Assembly: GCA_022801925.1 (NCBI GenBank)
Contig: JAAWTG010000006.1
Coordinates: 27,638 to 91,637, forward strand
Source of the DNA: Clostridia bacterium
GTDB lineage: Bacteria; Bacillota; Clostridia; RUG12999
Length of the DNA: 64,000 nucleotides
Direction of reading: 5' to 3'
The position numbers and the translations under genes are program-made. Positions 16,419 through 25,477 of this stretch are shown piece after piece. Each line of letters begins with the position of its first letter. Position 1 is the first letter of the stretch. The notes below the pieces were generated by a model. That model was not told the DNA's origin. It saw only the letters and a list, made by a program, of their open reading frames with translations, and did not search any database.

Positions 16419-19139
16419 CTATCGAATCACAACAATCGCACGTACCGTTGCGCTGTTTGCCGTTGCGCTGACAAATATCTTGTCATATCTCTGGCGAATT
16501 TGTTTGATGTCGCCCAGTTCTGCTCTCTTTTCACTGCTGTCATAGATAAATACCGGAGGTCCACTGCTACGCGTCACTTCATAGCTTGCTTCCTTGCCGT
16601 CTCCGTCTGCACTGAAATCGCATCTTAGCGTATGCACCCAACGGTTTTTATCCTCTGATACCTGATTGAAGTCTGCGTCTGCCAAATAGCCGCAGAAGGT
16701 TTCATAGTCGCCGCGTTCGTCCATTCGACCGATTGCCGGTTCCGTCCGGAAGCTGCCCAGCACTTTCACTGCATCTATCCGGTCGCGCACGTCCAATGAA
16801 TAGGAGATCAAATCTCCGTTTTTCACTTCGTTAAACTGGCTCTGATCCGTGATGTCCTCCGATACCAGAAATTCTGATTCTTTTCCTTCCGTTATCATTG
16901 TCACTTTTTGAATCGTATCACCGGCTTCATTTGCCGTCTTGCTGATTTTGTTCACAAATCCAACTTTGCTGGAGGTGGTAACAACGCCGGGATTTCCTGC
17001 TTTCATGTTCATGGTTACCACAATCAAATCCACCGCATGGGTATCGTCGTTCACGTCATATCCTGTTACTGTATATTCCTGACCGTTGTTCATTTCTATG
17101 TTCACCAGATAGTCTTGCTCTGTCGGGTTTGCATTGTTTTCCGGATCCGGAATACAAATCGTCATAGTCTGTTCACTCACGCCAAACGCGCCGCCCTGCG
17201 ATTTTCCGAATGTCCGTTCATAGGAATTGTAATACTTTTTGTCATAGGTATTCACGGCTTCCGGAAAGGTGATTTCATTGATTTTACCCTGTGCATTTGT
17301 TTTATACGCAATGACCTTACCGCGCAGTCCCGACAAAACGCCGGAACTGATTCGTTTCGTCACCAGCACCATATTGCCGTCCTCGTTTGCTTCCAGTCCG
17401 GTTACGGACGCTCTGTCTGCAATGTCCAGCACGCGCACTTCTTTGTTCTTACATGCAATTTTCGCAATGCTGGTGTTCGCACCGCCTGATTCATTTTCCA
17501 CTTCTTCTATTTTTTCCGCCAACGTGTCCGGAATCAAGGCACGAATCTGATATTCCGCGCTCATCGACTGTCCCGCCGAGGTTTCTACAATATAGGCATA
17601 GTTATCTGCCTGTTCTTTTTCTATGTAGACTACTTCATTCAAATAGTTGATATATGCAAGCACTTCCTGACCAACTACCGCCGTCTCCAAAATGCTCTTA
17701 TTTTCGCAATCAAAAACTTCTTCTCCAATGGTGATGGTTTCATCGTTTACTTCATTGATTTTGCCCTTCACCTGTTTGCTGCTGTGCACCACTTCCGTGT
17801 TCATACCATCATCAGCCGTAAAGATACTCAAAACATCATCTTTTTTGATAATTTCCGGAGAAATGGCATTTCCTTCCGCATCTGTCAGTGTCACGATTTT
17901 TTCCTTGTCGTCCGGCGCTAATTCCAAATCTTTGCGTCCGCCAATCATGAAACCGTCTTTGAAATACACTGTCCAATTGTTTTTCATAACATCTTCCACA
18001 ATAACGCTGTCATGTGATTTCACAAACACCACTTCCATAACGTCGTCATTGTCGTTATCAATCAGCACCAAACTGCCGTGATCCAAATTCAACAGGTTCT
18101 CCGCCGTCCAAGTGCTTTGCCGGCGGTTATTTAAAATATACATGGTTTCGCCGTTCACACTGAGTTGTTCATAGGCACTGCTATTTTCTCCTGTATAGTA
18201 GGAAATCTTTGAACCGGATATTTCTTTGATGTCGTTCAAATCCACTTTCCAGCTCTGATTTTTGATGTTGGGCTTCATGTCCTGAATGACTTCTTTGCCC
18301 GTACTTTCATCTTCATAAACAAAGAAATCTACCCACTGTCCTGCATATTGTTTGAAAGAGGGGTCTTTCACTTCATAAAGTTTTCCGTTAATTTCAATCT
18401 GGTCTTTCGTGATTGTGGCAATGGGCGCCAGCAGCCATGTATCAACGGTTGCTGTTACAATCCCTGTCATTTTCATCAGATTGCCTTCGCTTTTGTCCGT
18501 CAAATCATTCCGCAGCGTCTTCCCTATCGACACTTCGTATCTTGTGGTCCTTCCGCCGCCGGTCACTACCATCATGTCAATATCCAACGCGTTATATACC
18601 AGACGAGCCACTTCACCGCGCGTCAGCGGAATCTGCGTCTGTCCCAAATTTTTCAGCAGTCCGATTTCTGACGCCTGCATCATATATCCCGTCGGAAATC
18701 CGCCTTTTGCATTTGCTACCGTACTATATCCCAGCGTATTCACTAAAATTTTACAAGCTGCTTCTACCGTGATGTTTGCTTCCGGTTCAAATGTTGTTGC
18801 ACTTGTTCCTTCAATCACGCGCAGTCCGCTGAGCATGTTGATATATCCCGCTGCCCAATGGCTCGCCGGTACGTCTGCAAACCTACCTTCTTCCGCAGAC
18901 AGCGATGTGACATCTTCCAGCCCCATCAGCCGAATCACAATCGCCGTAAATTCCGCGCGGGTCACCGGCTGTTCCAGTTCCATATTTCCGTTCTCGTCTC
19001 CGACCATAATTCTCAGAGACTGCAAATCGAACATGACCGTATCCATATCCGATTTTGCGGACGCTACCAGCCCAGACATCATTGTCGTGAGCATTGCAAC
19101 TACTAAAACCATTGATAATACAATGTTTCTTTTTTTCAT
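16419..19139 (-). CDS. S-layer protein with N-terminal SLH repeats
   Basis: 906 aa, exported (MKKRNIVLSMVLVVAMLTTM, cleavage near VASA). Three SLH repeats lie at the N-terminus (~30-215: PVTRAEFTAIVIRLMGLE, FADVPASHWAAGYIN, LTRGEVARLVYNALD), followed by ~690 residues of beta-rich sequence with no recognised enzyme motif. Placing SLH at the N-terminus is typical of structural S-layer proteins, unlike its two downstream partners. An upstream in-frame start would add 44 residues, but CAAAATGGAGGAG lies just before the ATG at 19139 and a proper signal peptide begins there. It is the first gene of the surface operon, under the consensus promoter at 19183-19211. Confidence 0.85.
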   Translation of the reverse strand: MKKRNIVLSMVLVVAMLTTMMSGLVASAKSDMDTVMFDLQSLRIMVGDENGNMELEQPVTRAEFTAIVIRLMGLEDVTSLSAEEGRFADVPASHWAAGYINMLSGLRVIEGTSATTFEPEANITVEAACKILVNTLGYSTVANAKGGFPTGYMMQASEIGLLKNLGQTQIPLTRGEVARLVYNALDIDMMVVTGGGRTTRYEVSIGKTLRNDLTDKSEGNLMKMTGIVTATVDTWLLAPIATITKDQIEINGKLYEVKDPSFKQYAGQWVDFFVYEDESTGKEVIQDMKPNIKNQSWKVDLNDIKEISGSKISYYTGENSSAYEQLSVNGETMYILNNRRQSTWTAENLLNLDHGSLVLIDNDNDDVMEVVFVKSHDSVIVEDVMKNNWTVYFKDGFMIGGRKDLELAPDDKEKIVTLTDAEGNAISPEIIKKDDVLSIFTADDGMNTEVVHSSKQVKGKINEVNDETITIGEEVFDCENKSILETAVVGQEVLAYINYLNEVVYIEKEQADNYAYIVETSAGQSMSAEYQIRALIPDTLAEKIEEVENESGGANTSIAKIACKNKEVRVLDIADRASVTGLEANEDGNMVLVTKRISSGVLSGLRGKVIAYKTNAQGKINEITFPEAVNTYDKKYYNSYERTFGKSQGGAFGVSEQTMTICIPDPENNANPTEQDYLVNIEMNNGQEYTVTGYDVNDDTHAVDLIVVTMNMKAGNPGVVTTSSKVGFVNKISKTANEAGDTIQKVTMITEGKESEFLVSEDITDQSQFNEVKNGDLISYSLDVRDRIDAVKVLGSFRTEPAIGRMDERGDYETFCGYLADADFNQVSEDKNRWVHTLRCDFSADGDGKEASYEVTRSSGPPVFIYDSSEKRAELGDIKQIRQRYDKIFVSATANSATVRAIVVIR

Positions 19140-19182
19140 ACAGCTCTCCTCCATTTTGCTTTGTTGATTAGCACTTATCTTT

Positions 19183-19211
19183 ATTATAACATTCAAATGC
19201 CCAAATCTCAA
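19183..19211 (-). promoter_or_regulatory. Sigma-A promoter of the surface-polysaccharide operon
   Basis: TTGAGA (19206-19211), a 17-bp spacer and TATAAT (19183-19188) on the minus strand, 44 bp upstream of the start codon. The -10 is perfect. Confidence 0.75.
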
Positions 19212-19260
19212 TTGGCAATTCAGGATTTTTGATTTGCAATTTCGGTTTTTTTTGATACGC

Positions 19261-19303
19261 AAAAACGGCACTCCCCTTTTATCCTAAAAGGAAAATGCCG
19301 TTT
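19261..19303 (-). terminator. Terminator after the GH95-like gene
   Basis: AAAACGGCA and TGCCGTTTT close a long stem with an inner CCTTTT/AAAAGG helix. T runs flank it on both strands, so it can separate the leftward GH gene from the next operon. The 126 bp between it and the GH stop hold nothing I recognise. Confidence 0.7.
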
Positions 19304-19429
19304 TATGCATCATAGAAGGAAACAACAAGCGCCTTTTCCATGGAATGGCACAGATGGAAAGCAGATACAACGCAAAAAATATTTACCGAATCAAATGCGC
19401 GGCGGAGATAAAATACACCTGCCTGTCAT

Positions 19430-22324
19430 TTATGAGAATACATGGTGTTTATTGCAAACAATCGTATGCACCTTCCATGCTTTCTCCGCTTCCAATTCTA
19501 TCCGCAAGAGTCCATCTTGTTCATGCAAAACAGGCAAAATGCAGCCTGCATACGTTCCCCGCGCAGTATGCGCTTCACGCCGCACACCGCCGCACACAAT
19601 TGTCATATCACACCGTTCGCTGCAGCCTATGAAGATATCATATTGTCCGCGCGGCAAGTCCAGCAAAAAGACCGCCGGCTTATCGCTCACCAGATAACGC
19701 TGTTCCAGCCGCTCATCCCCCTGCACCGCCAGACCTATCGCTTCCGCCTGTTCAAATCCATATCCTTTGCGCGCGGTATACGTTTCGTTTTCCCAAAGCA
19801 CGGTCATGGGCAATCCCAGCCGCCGCTCTTCTTCCGGCAGCCGTTCTTCTTCCCAGCCCATGCCAAAAAACCAGACTGTCCGCTTGCGGTGGCGCGTATC
19901 CGCCACATAATGGTCGCATACAAAAGCGTCAAACGCCCGTTCATAGTCTGTGTTTTGGTTTTTTCCTGCATAAATGCGTGCGCCTGTGTGACCGGTATAA
20001 CACAGCGGTATCTCTGTACGCCGCAAAAGCGGCGCCGCGCCGCCAAATACATATCGTTTTCCCGCTTCCGGTTCCAGTACCAGAATTTCATTCTCCCACC
20101 GGCATGCGATATCCCCCGGCAGCGTCAATCCTTGTATATTCCGCAAACGAACCGTGCCGCAGCGGCGGCAAAACAACTCTATTCGCACTGTTTTTCCGTC
20201 TTTCCGCCATGCGGACACCTCCACGCCGTCTTTTGCCAACAACCGCTCAAATGCGCAATCCCGCCATGTTTCAGGCAATGCCGGAAATACTTCTATCATG
20301 CCATCGCCGCTGCTTTGCAGCAGCAATTCTGTCACCGCGGCAACCGTTTCTCCGGTGCATTCCATCATTGCCGGATAATACATCGGCGGTTTGTTCACCA
20401 AGCATAAATTCAGCCAGCGGTTTGTTTCTTCCGCCCCCAATCCGTTCGCGCGCAAATGCAAATCATATCCTTTTTCATAGAGCGTACGCAATGCCAGTTC
20501 GCCCAGTCCCATACGCGCCGCCGCACATGCCAGCCAGCCGAATCCAAACACCCCCAGTTCCGTATGGTCTATCGCATAGCGCACCGTTGCTTCCGCAATG
20601 TCCCGCTGATTCTGCGGACTGAATCTGTTCCATTCCTCTGCCGGAAAGATTGGCATGAGCAGCGACGGGTGCCGCAAATGAATACCGGGCGCCGCTTCAT
20701 GGGAATCTTTTAAAATAACGCCGTAATTTTGATATTCCGCCGTTTCATATTCCGGCAAACGCGCCAAAAGCGCGCTGCATACCTCTGCCATACCATCATC
20801 TGTCCGTAAAATTTCCGCCGCCCGCCGCGTGAAACGGAACAAATATTTTAGGCTGGCAATGGTAATCGCCACATTATGTCCCAGCGGTCCCTGTTCCGGC
20901 GAAATGTCAGGAAACACCTCATAGGTTCCCGCTTCATTTTGTTCCAACCGCGCCTGCCAAAACTGCACCTGTTTCAAAAAATGCGGATATGCCTGCTGCC
21001 GCAAAAAAGTTTCATCTCCGCTGTATTCATATTGCCACCACAAAAACTGCGCGCACCACGGCCCTATACAGTTATAAAACGGGTGCGGATAGTCTCCCGC
21101 ATAGCCAGGCAGCCCATGAAATTCCTCCGCAAAACGGATACCTTCCGTTTCGTGCTGCAAGAATCCTTCGCAAAATACTTTTGACAATTCCAAATGATTT
21201 GCCGCATATGTCCCCCAGTAGGTCGCCTGAATATTCACATCCCAATACCACACGCTGCCCCACAGCGTCAAATGGCGGATATCCCACAGTCCGTTCAGCC
21301 CACTTGCCTGTTCCCGCCGCGCACCGCCGCGGCCGCTGCAACATTCCAACACATATAAATGCAAATACCAAAGATTCTCCAAAAAGGCGTCCGGTAAAAT
21401 GACGGAAGACTTTGCAAAAAACGTCTCCCAATGACGTTCGTGCGCCGCGCACCGTTCCGGCAACGCCTGTGCATCCCGTCCGCTTTTTCCCTCCGCGGCG
21501 CGCCGGCAATCCTCCTGCTCCAATTCCGTTGCCACGCTGACCAGCACGTCAAATTCCTGCGCCGCTTCCAATAGTTCAATTTCAATTTTATCGCCGCATT
21601 GTATGGCTTTGCCCGCCGCGCCAAGCAGCCGCAGCGTCGCACAAAACCGAAACGGTTCGTCCTGCGGATAGGCTTCCCAGCCAAACGACTGACACACAGA
21701 AAACACATTGCCGCTCTGCTGTTTCAAAACAGGCTTTGTGTCTTTGCTGTTTCTGCCGCGCGGCACTTCAAATATCAGCTTTGAAACGGTTCCCTGCTGC
21801 GCCTGACGAATATGGCACACCAGCGAATCTGTTTGCTGCAAGACCTTTACGGTTGTTTCCACAAAATAAATGCCATGGTGCAGCCGGTAGGAAACCGCCG
21901 CCCGTTCCACCGATAGGCACATGTCCCGCTCCCAACCGTCCGTCTGCGGCGCATAGCAAATCTGAAGGTCTCCCACTGCCGGCAGACTTTCTCCCTGCGC
22001 CACATGTAGGCGTTTTCCTTCCTGCGGCGAAAACAGCACCTTTTGATATGCCATTGGCGGCTGTTCCGCTGCCAGCGCCGCTTTTGCGTGCTGCACAACA
22101 TTTTCTTTTGTATCGCCGCCCGCCTTGTGATAGTGCCGCTGCGTTTTTTGCGCGGTGCGGCTATAGTCCGGCAGCCCGCTGTAATACACCTCGTAATGGT
22201 TCATGGACAGCCGCATATGCCGGTCTTGCAAATATGCCATTGCGCCAAACGTCCCGTTTCCCAGCGGCAGCGCTTCCGTCCAATGTACCGCCGCATTTTC
22301 ATAGCGAATTCCATGCCCCTCCAT
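19430..22324 (-). CDS. Glycoside hydrolase, GH95-like
   Basis: 964 aa, no signal peptide, so probably cytoplasmic. The N-terminal domain carries WTEALPLGNGTFGAMAYLQ, the hallmark of GH95-type enzymes (alpha-L-fucosidases and alpha-L-galactosidases). The central alpha/alpha barrel shows GPWCAQFLWWQYEYSGDETF and a DISPEQG stretch resembling the SPE motif near the family's catalytic Glu. The last ~220 residues (from about LRRTEIPLCYTGH) are extra and unassigned. The ATG at 22324 is chosen because GAGGAG lies 9 nt before it; a GTG at 22345 overlapping the previous stop would add 7 residues. It is the last gene of the ECF operon, an odd partner for a vitamin importer. Activity on fucose-type linkages is inferred from the family only. 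Confidence 0.75.
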   Translation of the reverse strand: MEGHGIRYENAAVHWTEALPLGNGTFGAMAYLQDRHMRLSMNHYEVYYSGLPDYSRTAQKTQRHYHKAGGDTKENVVQHAKAALAAEQPPMAYQKVLFSPQEGKRLHVAQGESLPAVGDLQICYAPQTDGWERDMCLSVERAAVSYRLHHGIYFVETTVKVLQQTDSLVCHIRQAQQGTVSKLIFEVPRGRNSKDTKPVLKQQSGNVFSVCQSFGWEAYPQDEPFRFCATLRLLGAAGKAIQCGDKIEIELLEAAQEFDVLVSVATELEQEDCRRAAEGKSGRDAQALPERCAAHERHWETFFAKSSVILPDAFLENLWYLHLYVLECCSGRGGARREQASGLNGLWDIRHLTLWGSVWYWDVNIQATYWGTYAANHLELSKVFCEGFLQHETEGIRFAEEFHGLPGYAGDYPHPFYNCIGPWCAQFLWWQYEYSGDETFLRQQAYPHFLKQVQFWQARLEQNEAGTYEVFPDISPEQGPLGHNVAITIASLKYLFRFTRRAAEILRTDDGMAEVCSALLARLPEYETAEYQNYGVILKDSHEAAPGIHLRHPSLLMPIFPAEEWNRFSPQNQRDIAEATVRYAIDHTELGVFGFGWLACAAARMGLGELALRTLYEKGYDLHLRANGLGAEETNRWLNLCLVNKPPMYYPAMMECTGETVAAVTELLLQSSGDGMIEVFPALPETWRDCAFERLLAKDGVEVSAWRKDGKTVRIELFCRRCGTVRLRNIQGLTLPGDIACRWENEILVLEPEAGKRYVFGGAAPLLRRTEIPLCYTGHTGARIYAGKNQNTDYERAFDAFVCDHYVADTRHRKRTVWFFGMGWEEERLPEEERRLGLPMTVLWENETYTARKGYGFEQAEAIGLAVQGDERLEQRYLVSDKPAVFLLDLPRGQYDIFIGCSERCDMTIVCGGVRREAHTARGTYAGCILPVLHEQDGLLRIELEAEKAWKVHTIVCNKHHVFS

Positions 22325-22341
22325 TTGCTTTCTCTCCTCTG

Positions 22342-23052
22342 TCACAATTTTTTGACTGTTCTATTGTCTTTGGGCGGCGCCGCCAATCCGTATTTATACG
22401 CCGCCCGCCCCAAAATTTTCTGCCATGTGCCGCCACAAACCGCCAATAGTAGTACATTGCACACGCCGTGCGCCGCATCCATGGGAAAACTTGTGATACA
22501 GGACGCAATAAATCCCACGCCAAACGACGCACCGTCCAGTTCTGCGAGATACCAGAGATTCATCATCCAACCGAACACCAGTCCCCACGCGAAAGCATAT
22601 ATCATCTGCGGTATTTTTCGCCGCAGCAGCCATGTATCGCGCAGCAGTCCTGTCACATAGCCCATCATACCCCACAAAAACATTTGCCACGGCGTCCATG
22701 GCCCCTGTCCCAAAAACAAGTTAGAAGCCACTGCCGCCACCGCGCCAATCATGAAACCGCTTTCGCCGCCCAGCACCAGCGCGGACGCCATAATCACAAA
22801 TGAAGTGGGCTGTACGCTGGGAATCGCGCCAAACGGCACGCGACTAACCGCCGCCACCGCTGCCAACACGCCCACCAGCACCACTTCCTCCGTCTGCACC
22901 TGCCGTCCCTCAAACCGTACCAAAAACGGAAGGGCGCATACGGCTATCATCGCAAAACTGAGCAGCAAAAACATGCCGTCCAGTTTCACTGCCAGCACCA
23001 TCAGACCCGCGCACGCCACAAAACATACAATTGTCAGCCATTTCTGTTTCAA
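22342..23052 (-). CDS. ECF transporter S component, probable cobalamin specificity
   Basis: 236 aa, strongly hydrophobic, with about six membrane segments. The stretch LVLGGESGFMIGAVAAVASN, followed by LFLGQGPWTPWQM, is characteristic of integral S components of energy-coupling-factor importers. It would bind the vitamin in the membrane and pair with EcfT and EcfA. Specificity is not readable from sequence; cobalamin is inferred from the transcobalamin-like neighbours and the riboswitch. The start is a TTG (23050-23052) that overlaps the TGA of the ATPase gene and is preceded by GGAGG at a 7-nt spacing, so the two are translationally coupled. Confidence 0.82.
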   Translation of the reverse strand: MKQKWLTIVCFVACAGLMVLAVKLDGMFLLLSFAMIAVCALPFLVRFEGRQVQTEEVVLVGVLAAVAAVSRVPFGAIPSVQPTSFVIMASALVLGGESGFMIGAVAAVASNLFLGQGPWTPWQMFLWGMMGYVTGLLRDTWLLRRKIPQMIYAFAWGLVFGWMMNLWYLAELDGASFGVGFIASCITSFPMDAAHGVCNVLLLAVCGGTWQKILGRAAYKYGLAAPPKDNRTVKKL

Positions 23053-24590
23053 TGCTGTTCCTCCCGCAATTTATCATACGCCGTTGTATAAAAATAATTG
23101 TCCGCAAAAAATTCCGCCATCGTCTGCTGCGCTGTGATTCCGCCGCCGAAAAGCATAGCGCAGCGGTCTGCACTGCGCTCCGCAAACGCAATGTCATGCG
23201 TCACCATCAGAATGGTTTTGCCTTCCTCTTTCAGCTGCCGCAGCAACTCCGCCAATTCTTCCTTAAACGCCGCATCCATGCCTTTTGTCGGCTCGTCCAG
23301 CAGTAAAATCGTGGGACGCTGCAACAATACGCTCAGCAGCGCCGTCTTTTGCTGCTGCCCGCCGCTGAGGTCATAGGGGTGTCTGTCCAGCACTTCCTCC
23401 AGTCCAAATCTCCGCACCAGCCGTTCCGTTTCCGCCGCGTCATATGTACCGATTTCCTTTGCATATTCATAAATTTCGCCGCGCACGGTGTCATGCGTGA
23501 AATGCAGCATGGGGTTTTGCGCCAAATAGCCCAGCCGCTGGCCGCCCTTTATTTTCATCTTGCCGCGCTGCGGTTTTTCCAGCCCAAGCAAAAGTTTCAG
23601 CAGCGTTGATTTTCCTGCGCCGTTCGCACCCATCAGCGCCAACAGTTCCCCTTGATACAACGCCAAATCCAAATCTTGCAGCACCGCCGGCGCATGTTTT
23701 TCATATCGAAAGAAAATACCGCGGCAGTTTAACACCTGCTCTGTTCCCGCGGGCGCAGTCCGTTTTCGGCGGCTGCCTGTCACGCCACGCTGCCGCGCTT
23801 CTTTTACCGTAAACGGTACGCCGCCCTGTTTTCCGCTTTCCAAAAACCAAGCGGACACCTGCGGCACAAAAAGCCGCAGTTCCGGTTTTTCATAGAGCGC
23901 GCGACAAACCGCTTCGGGCGCGCCTTGCGCAAACACCCGTCCGTCCTGCAAGAACACCACTTTGTCCGCCAGAGCAAACACGTCCTCCGTATGATGTTCC
24001 GCAATGAGCACCGTGATACCGAATTCCTCGTTCACCTGTTTTAAAAACTGCAAAAAAGACCGCGCCGCCACAGGGTCAAGCTGCGCCGTCGGTTCGTCCA
24101 GCAAAATCATGGCGGGACGCAGCAGCAACACCGACGCAAGCGCCACCATCTGTTTTTCTCCGCCCGACAGCGCCTGAATCGGTTTGTCCATGAGATGTTC
24201 CATACCGAAAAAACTCACCATTTCCGCAATTCGCCGCCGCATTTCACTTACTTGCGTCTGCTGGTTTTCCAGCGAAAATGCCAATTCCTGCCACACGCTG
24301 CCCGTCACGCATTGCGCGTCCGGGTTTTGAAACACCATACCGATTTCCCGCACCGTGTTCTCGCCATAGGCGTCAAGCGGTTTCCCGCGATAGTATATAA
24401 TTCCGCTTTGCTGCCCTGCCGGACGGATTTCTTTTTTGAGCTGCCGCAGCAGCGTGGTTTTTCCGCTGCCCGTTGTTCCGCAAAGCAGCACAAACGCACC
24501 TGCTTCCACATCAAAAGAAATGTCCTGTAAAACAGGACTTTGAGAAAGCGCAAATGCAAAAGACAAGTGTTCTATTTGAAGCAGCGCCAT
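23049..24590 (-). CDS. ECF transporter ATPase with two fused ABC domains (EcfA-EcfA')
   Basis: 513 aa, two ATP-binding cassettes in one chain. Cassette 1 (~1-240) has Walker A GTTGSGKTT, signature LSGGEKQM and Walker B AMILLDEPT. Cassette 2 (~280-505) has GANGAGKST, LSGGQQQK and TILLLDEPT. It powers uptake by the neighbouring T and S components. Many Firmicutes encode the pair as two genes next to the ribosomal operon; here they are fused and part of a dedicated (group I-like) locus. An open frame extends about 100 codons upstream, but that part overlaps ecfT in another frame. The start at 24590 has GGAGG ten nt upstream; an ATG at 24599 is the alternative. It overlaps ecfT by 19 bp and the S gene by 4 bp. 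Confidence 0.9.
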   Translation of the reverse strand: MALLQIEHLSFAFALSQSPVLQDISFDVEAGAFVLLCGTTGSGKTTLLRQLKKEIRPAGQQSGIIYYRGKPLDAYGENTVREIGMVFQNPDAQCVTGSVWQELAFSLENQQTQVSEMRRRIAEMVSFFGMEHLMDKPIQALSGGEKQMVALASVLLLRPAMILLDEPTAQLDPVAARSFLQFLKQVNEEFGITVLIAEHHTEDVFALADKVVFLQDGRVFAQGAPEAVCRALYEKPELRLFVPQVSAWFLESGKQGGVPFTVKEARQRGVTGSRRKRTAPAGTEQVLNCRGIFFRYEKHAPAVLQDLDLALYQGELLALMGANGAGKSTLLKLLLGLEKPQRGKMKIKGGQRLGYLAQNPMLHFTHDTVRGEIYEYAKEIGTYDAAETERLVRRFGLEEVLDRHPYDLSGGQQQKTALLSVLLQRPTILLLDEPTKGMDAAFKEELAELLRQLKEEGKTILMVTHDIAFAERSADRCAMLFGGGITAQQTMAEFFADNYFYTTAYDKLREEQH

Positions 24591-25438
24591 TTCTGCCATT
24601 CCTCCAATTCCAGCCAGACCGGCGTGATAAGGTAGCATCCGTAGAGCAAACAGGCGGTTGCCGGTTTCACGCCCCACAAAATCGAATCCATGCGCGGATA
24701 CACGGAAAAGACCAGTCCGCCTGACAAACGCAGATACAAAAGCGCCGCGCCTGTCAGGACAAAAAAGCCGCACAGCAGCGCATCTTCCCGCCGAAAGCGG
24801 TAGGGAAAATAAAACGTCCGTTTTCTGTGCAATCCATAGCCCCGCGCCCGCATAGACTGCGCCGCCAGCAGCGCGTCCTCCAGCGACCACGAAACCAGCG
24901 CGCCCAGTTCCCGCGCGCCGCGGCTTATCCTTCGGCGCAAACCGCCCCGTTCTTCTTTATATTTCAGCCGGTGGACGGCGTGCAATTGCCGCGCCCGCTG
25001 CCGCAGCACCGGTATCTCCCGCATACAAAGCAGCAGTGCAAAGGTTGTTTTTTGCGCCGCCCGCGAGAACAAATACATCCATTTATCTGCATCCAAATAA
25101 ACATTTCCTGCTAAAAATGCCAGCAATACAGATAGCAGAGACAATGCCAGCAGTCCGCCATAGACCACCGATTCCAGCGTCACAGGATTTTCCCACAGAG
25201 TGAACAGCACAATCCGTCCCCGATGGGAAAACAGCGGATTGATGAGCAAAAACATTGCCGCCAGAATCAACATCATACCCAGATTGCGTTTCATCTGCCG
25301 CCCGCCGTCCAAAAGTCCGTTCACCAGCACCAGCAGTATCACGGATTCCGCCAAAACGACAGGGTGCAGCCACAGCATGGGGACTGCCGCCGTGCCTGCC
25401 AGATAAAGCAGACATGTGATAGGGTGCCGCTGTTTCAA
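24572..25438 (-). CDS. ecfT: ECF transporter transmembrane component EcfT
   Basis: 288 aa with about five hydrophobic segments in the first half and a cytosolic coupling region. There, SLEDALLAAQSMRARGYG carries the Ala-Arg-Gly type motif that docks on the ATPases. It is the energy-coupling scaffold between the S component and EcfA. Start: a GTG at 25447 would place the GGAGG site directly against the start codon, whereas the TTG at 25438 has GGAGG at an 8-nt spacing, so the TTG is preferred. It follows the DUF4430 lipoprotein gene by about 40 bp and overlaps the ATPase gene. Confidence 0.85.
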   Translation of the reverse strand: MKQRHPITCLLYLAGTAAVPMLWLHPVVLAESVILLVLVNGLLDGGRQMKRNLGMMLILAAMFLLINPLFSHRGRIVLFTLWENPVTLESVVYGGLLALSLLSVLLAFLAGNVYLDADKWMYLFSRAAQKTTFALLLCMREIPVLRQRARQLHAVHRLKYKEERGGLRRRISRGARELGALVSWSLEDALLAAQSMRARGYGLHRKRTFYFPYRFRREDALLCGFFVLTGAALLYLRLSGGLVFSVYPRMDSILWGVKPATACLLYGCYLITPVWLELEEWQKWRCFK

Positions 25439-25477
25439 CTGCTCCACCTCCGTTTCTGTCTGTTTTTGGTTCTTCTG

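Noticed and set aside
19430..22324. Idea that the GH95-like enzyme strips sugars from host haptocorrin to free B12
   Set aside because: No signal peptide is visible, so the enzyme should stay inside the cell and could not reach such a glycoprotein.
24591..24890. N-terminal extension of the fused ECF ATPase by about 100 residues
   Set aside because: This part is the ecfT coding region read in another frame; the ABC domain with GGAGG upstream starts at 24590.
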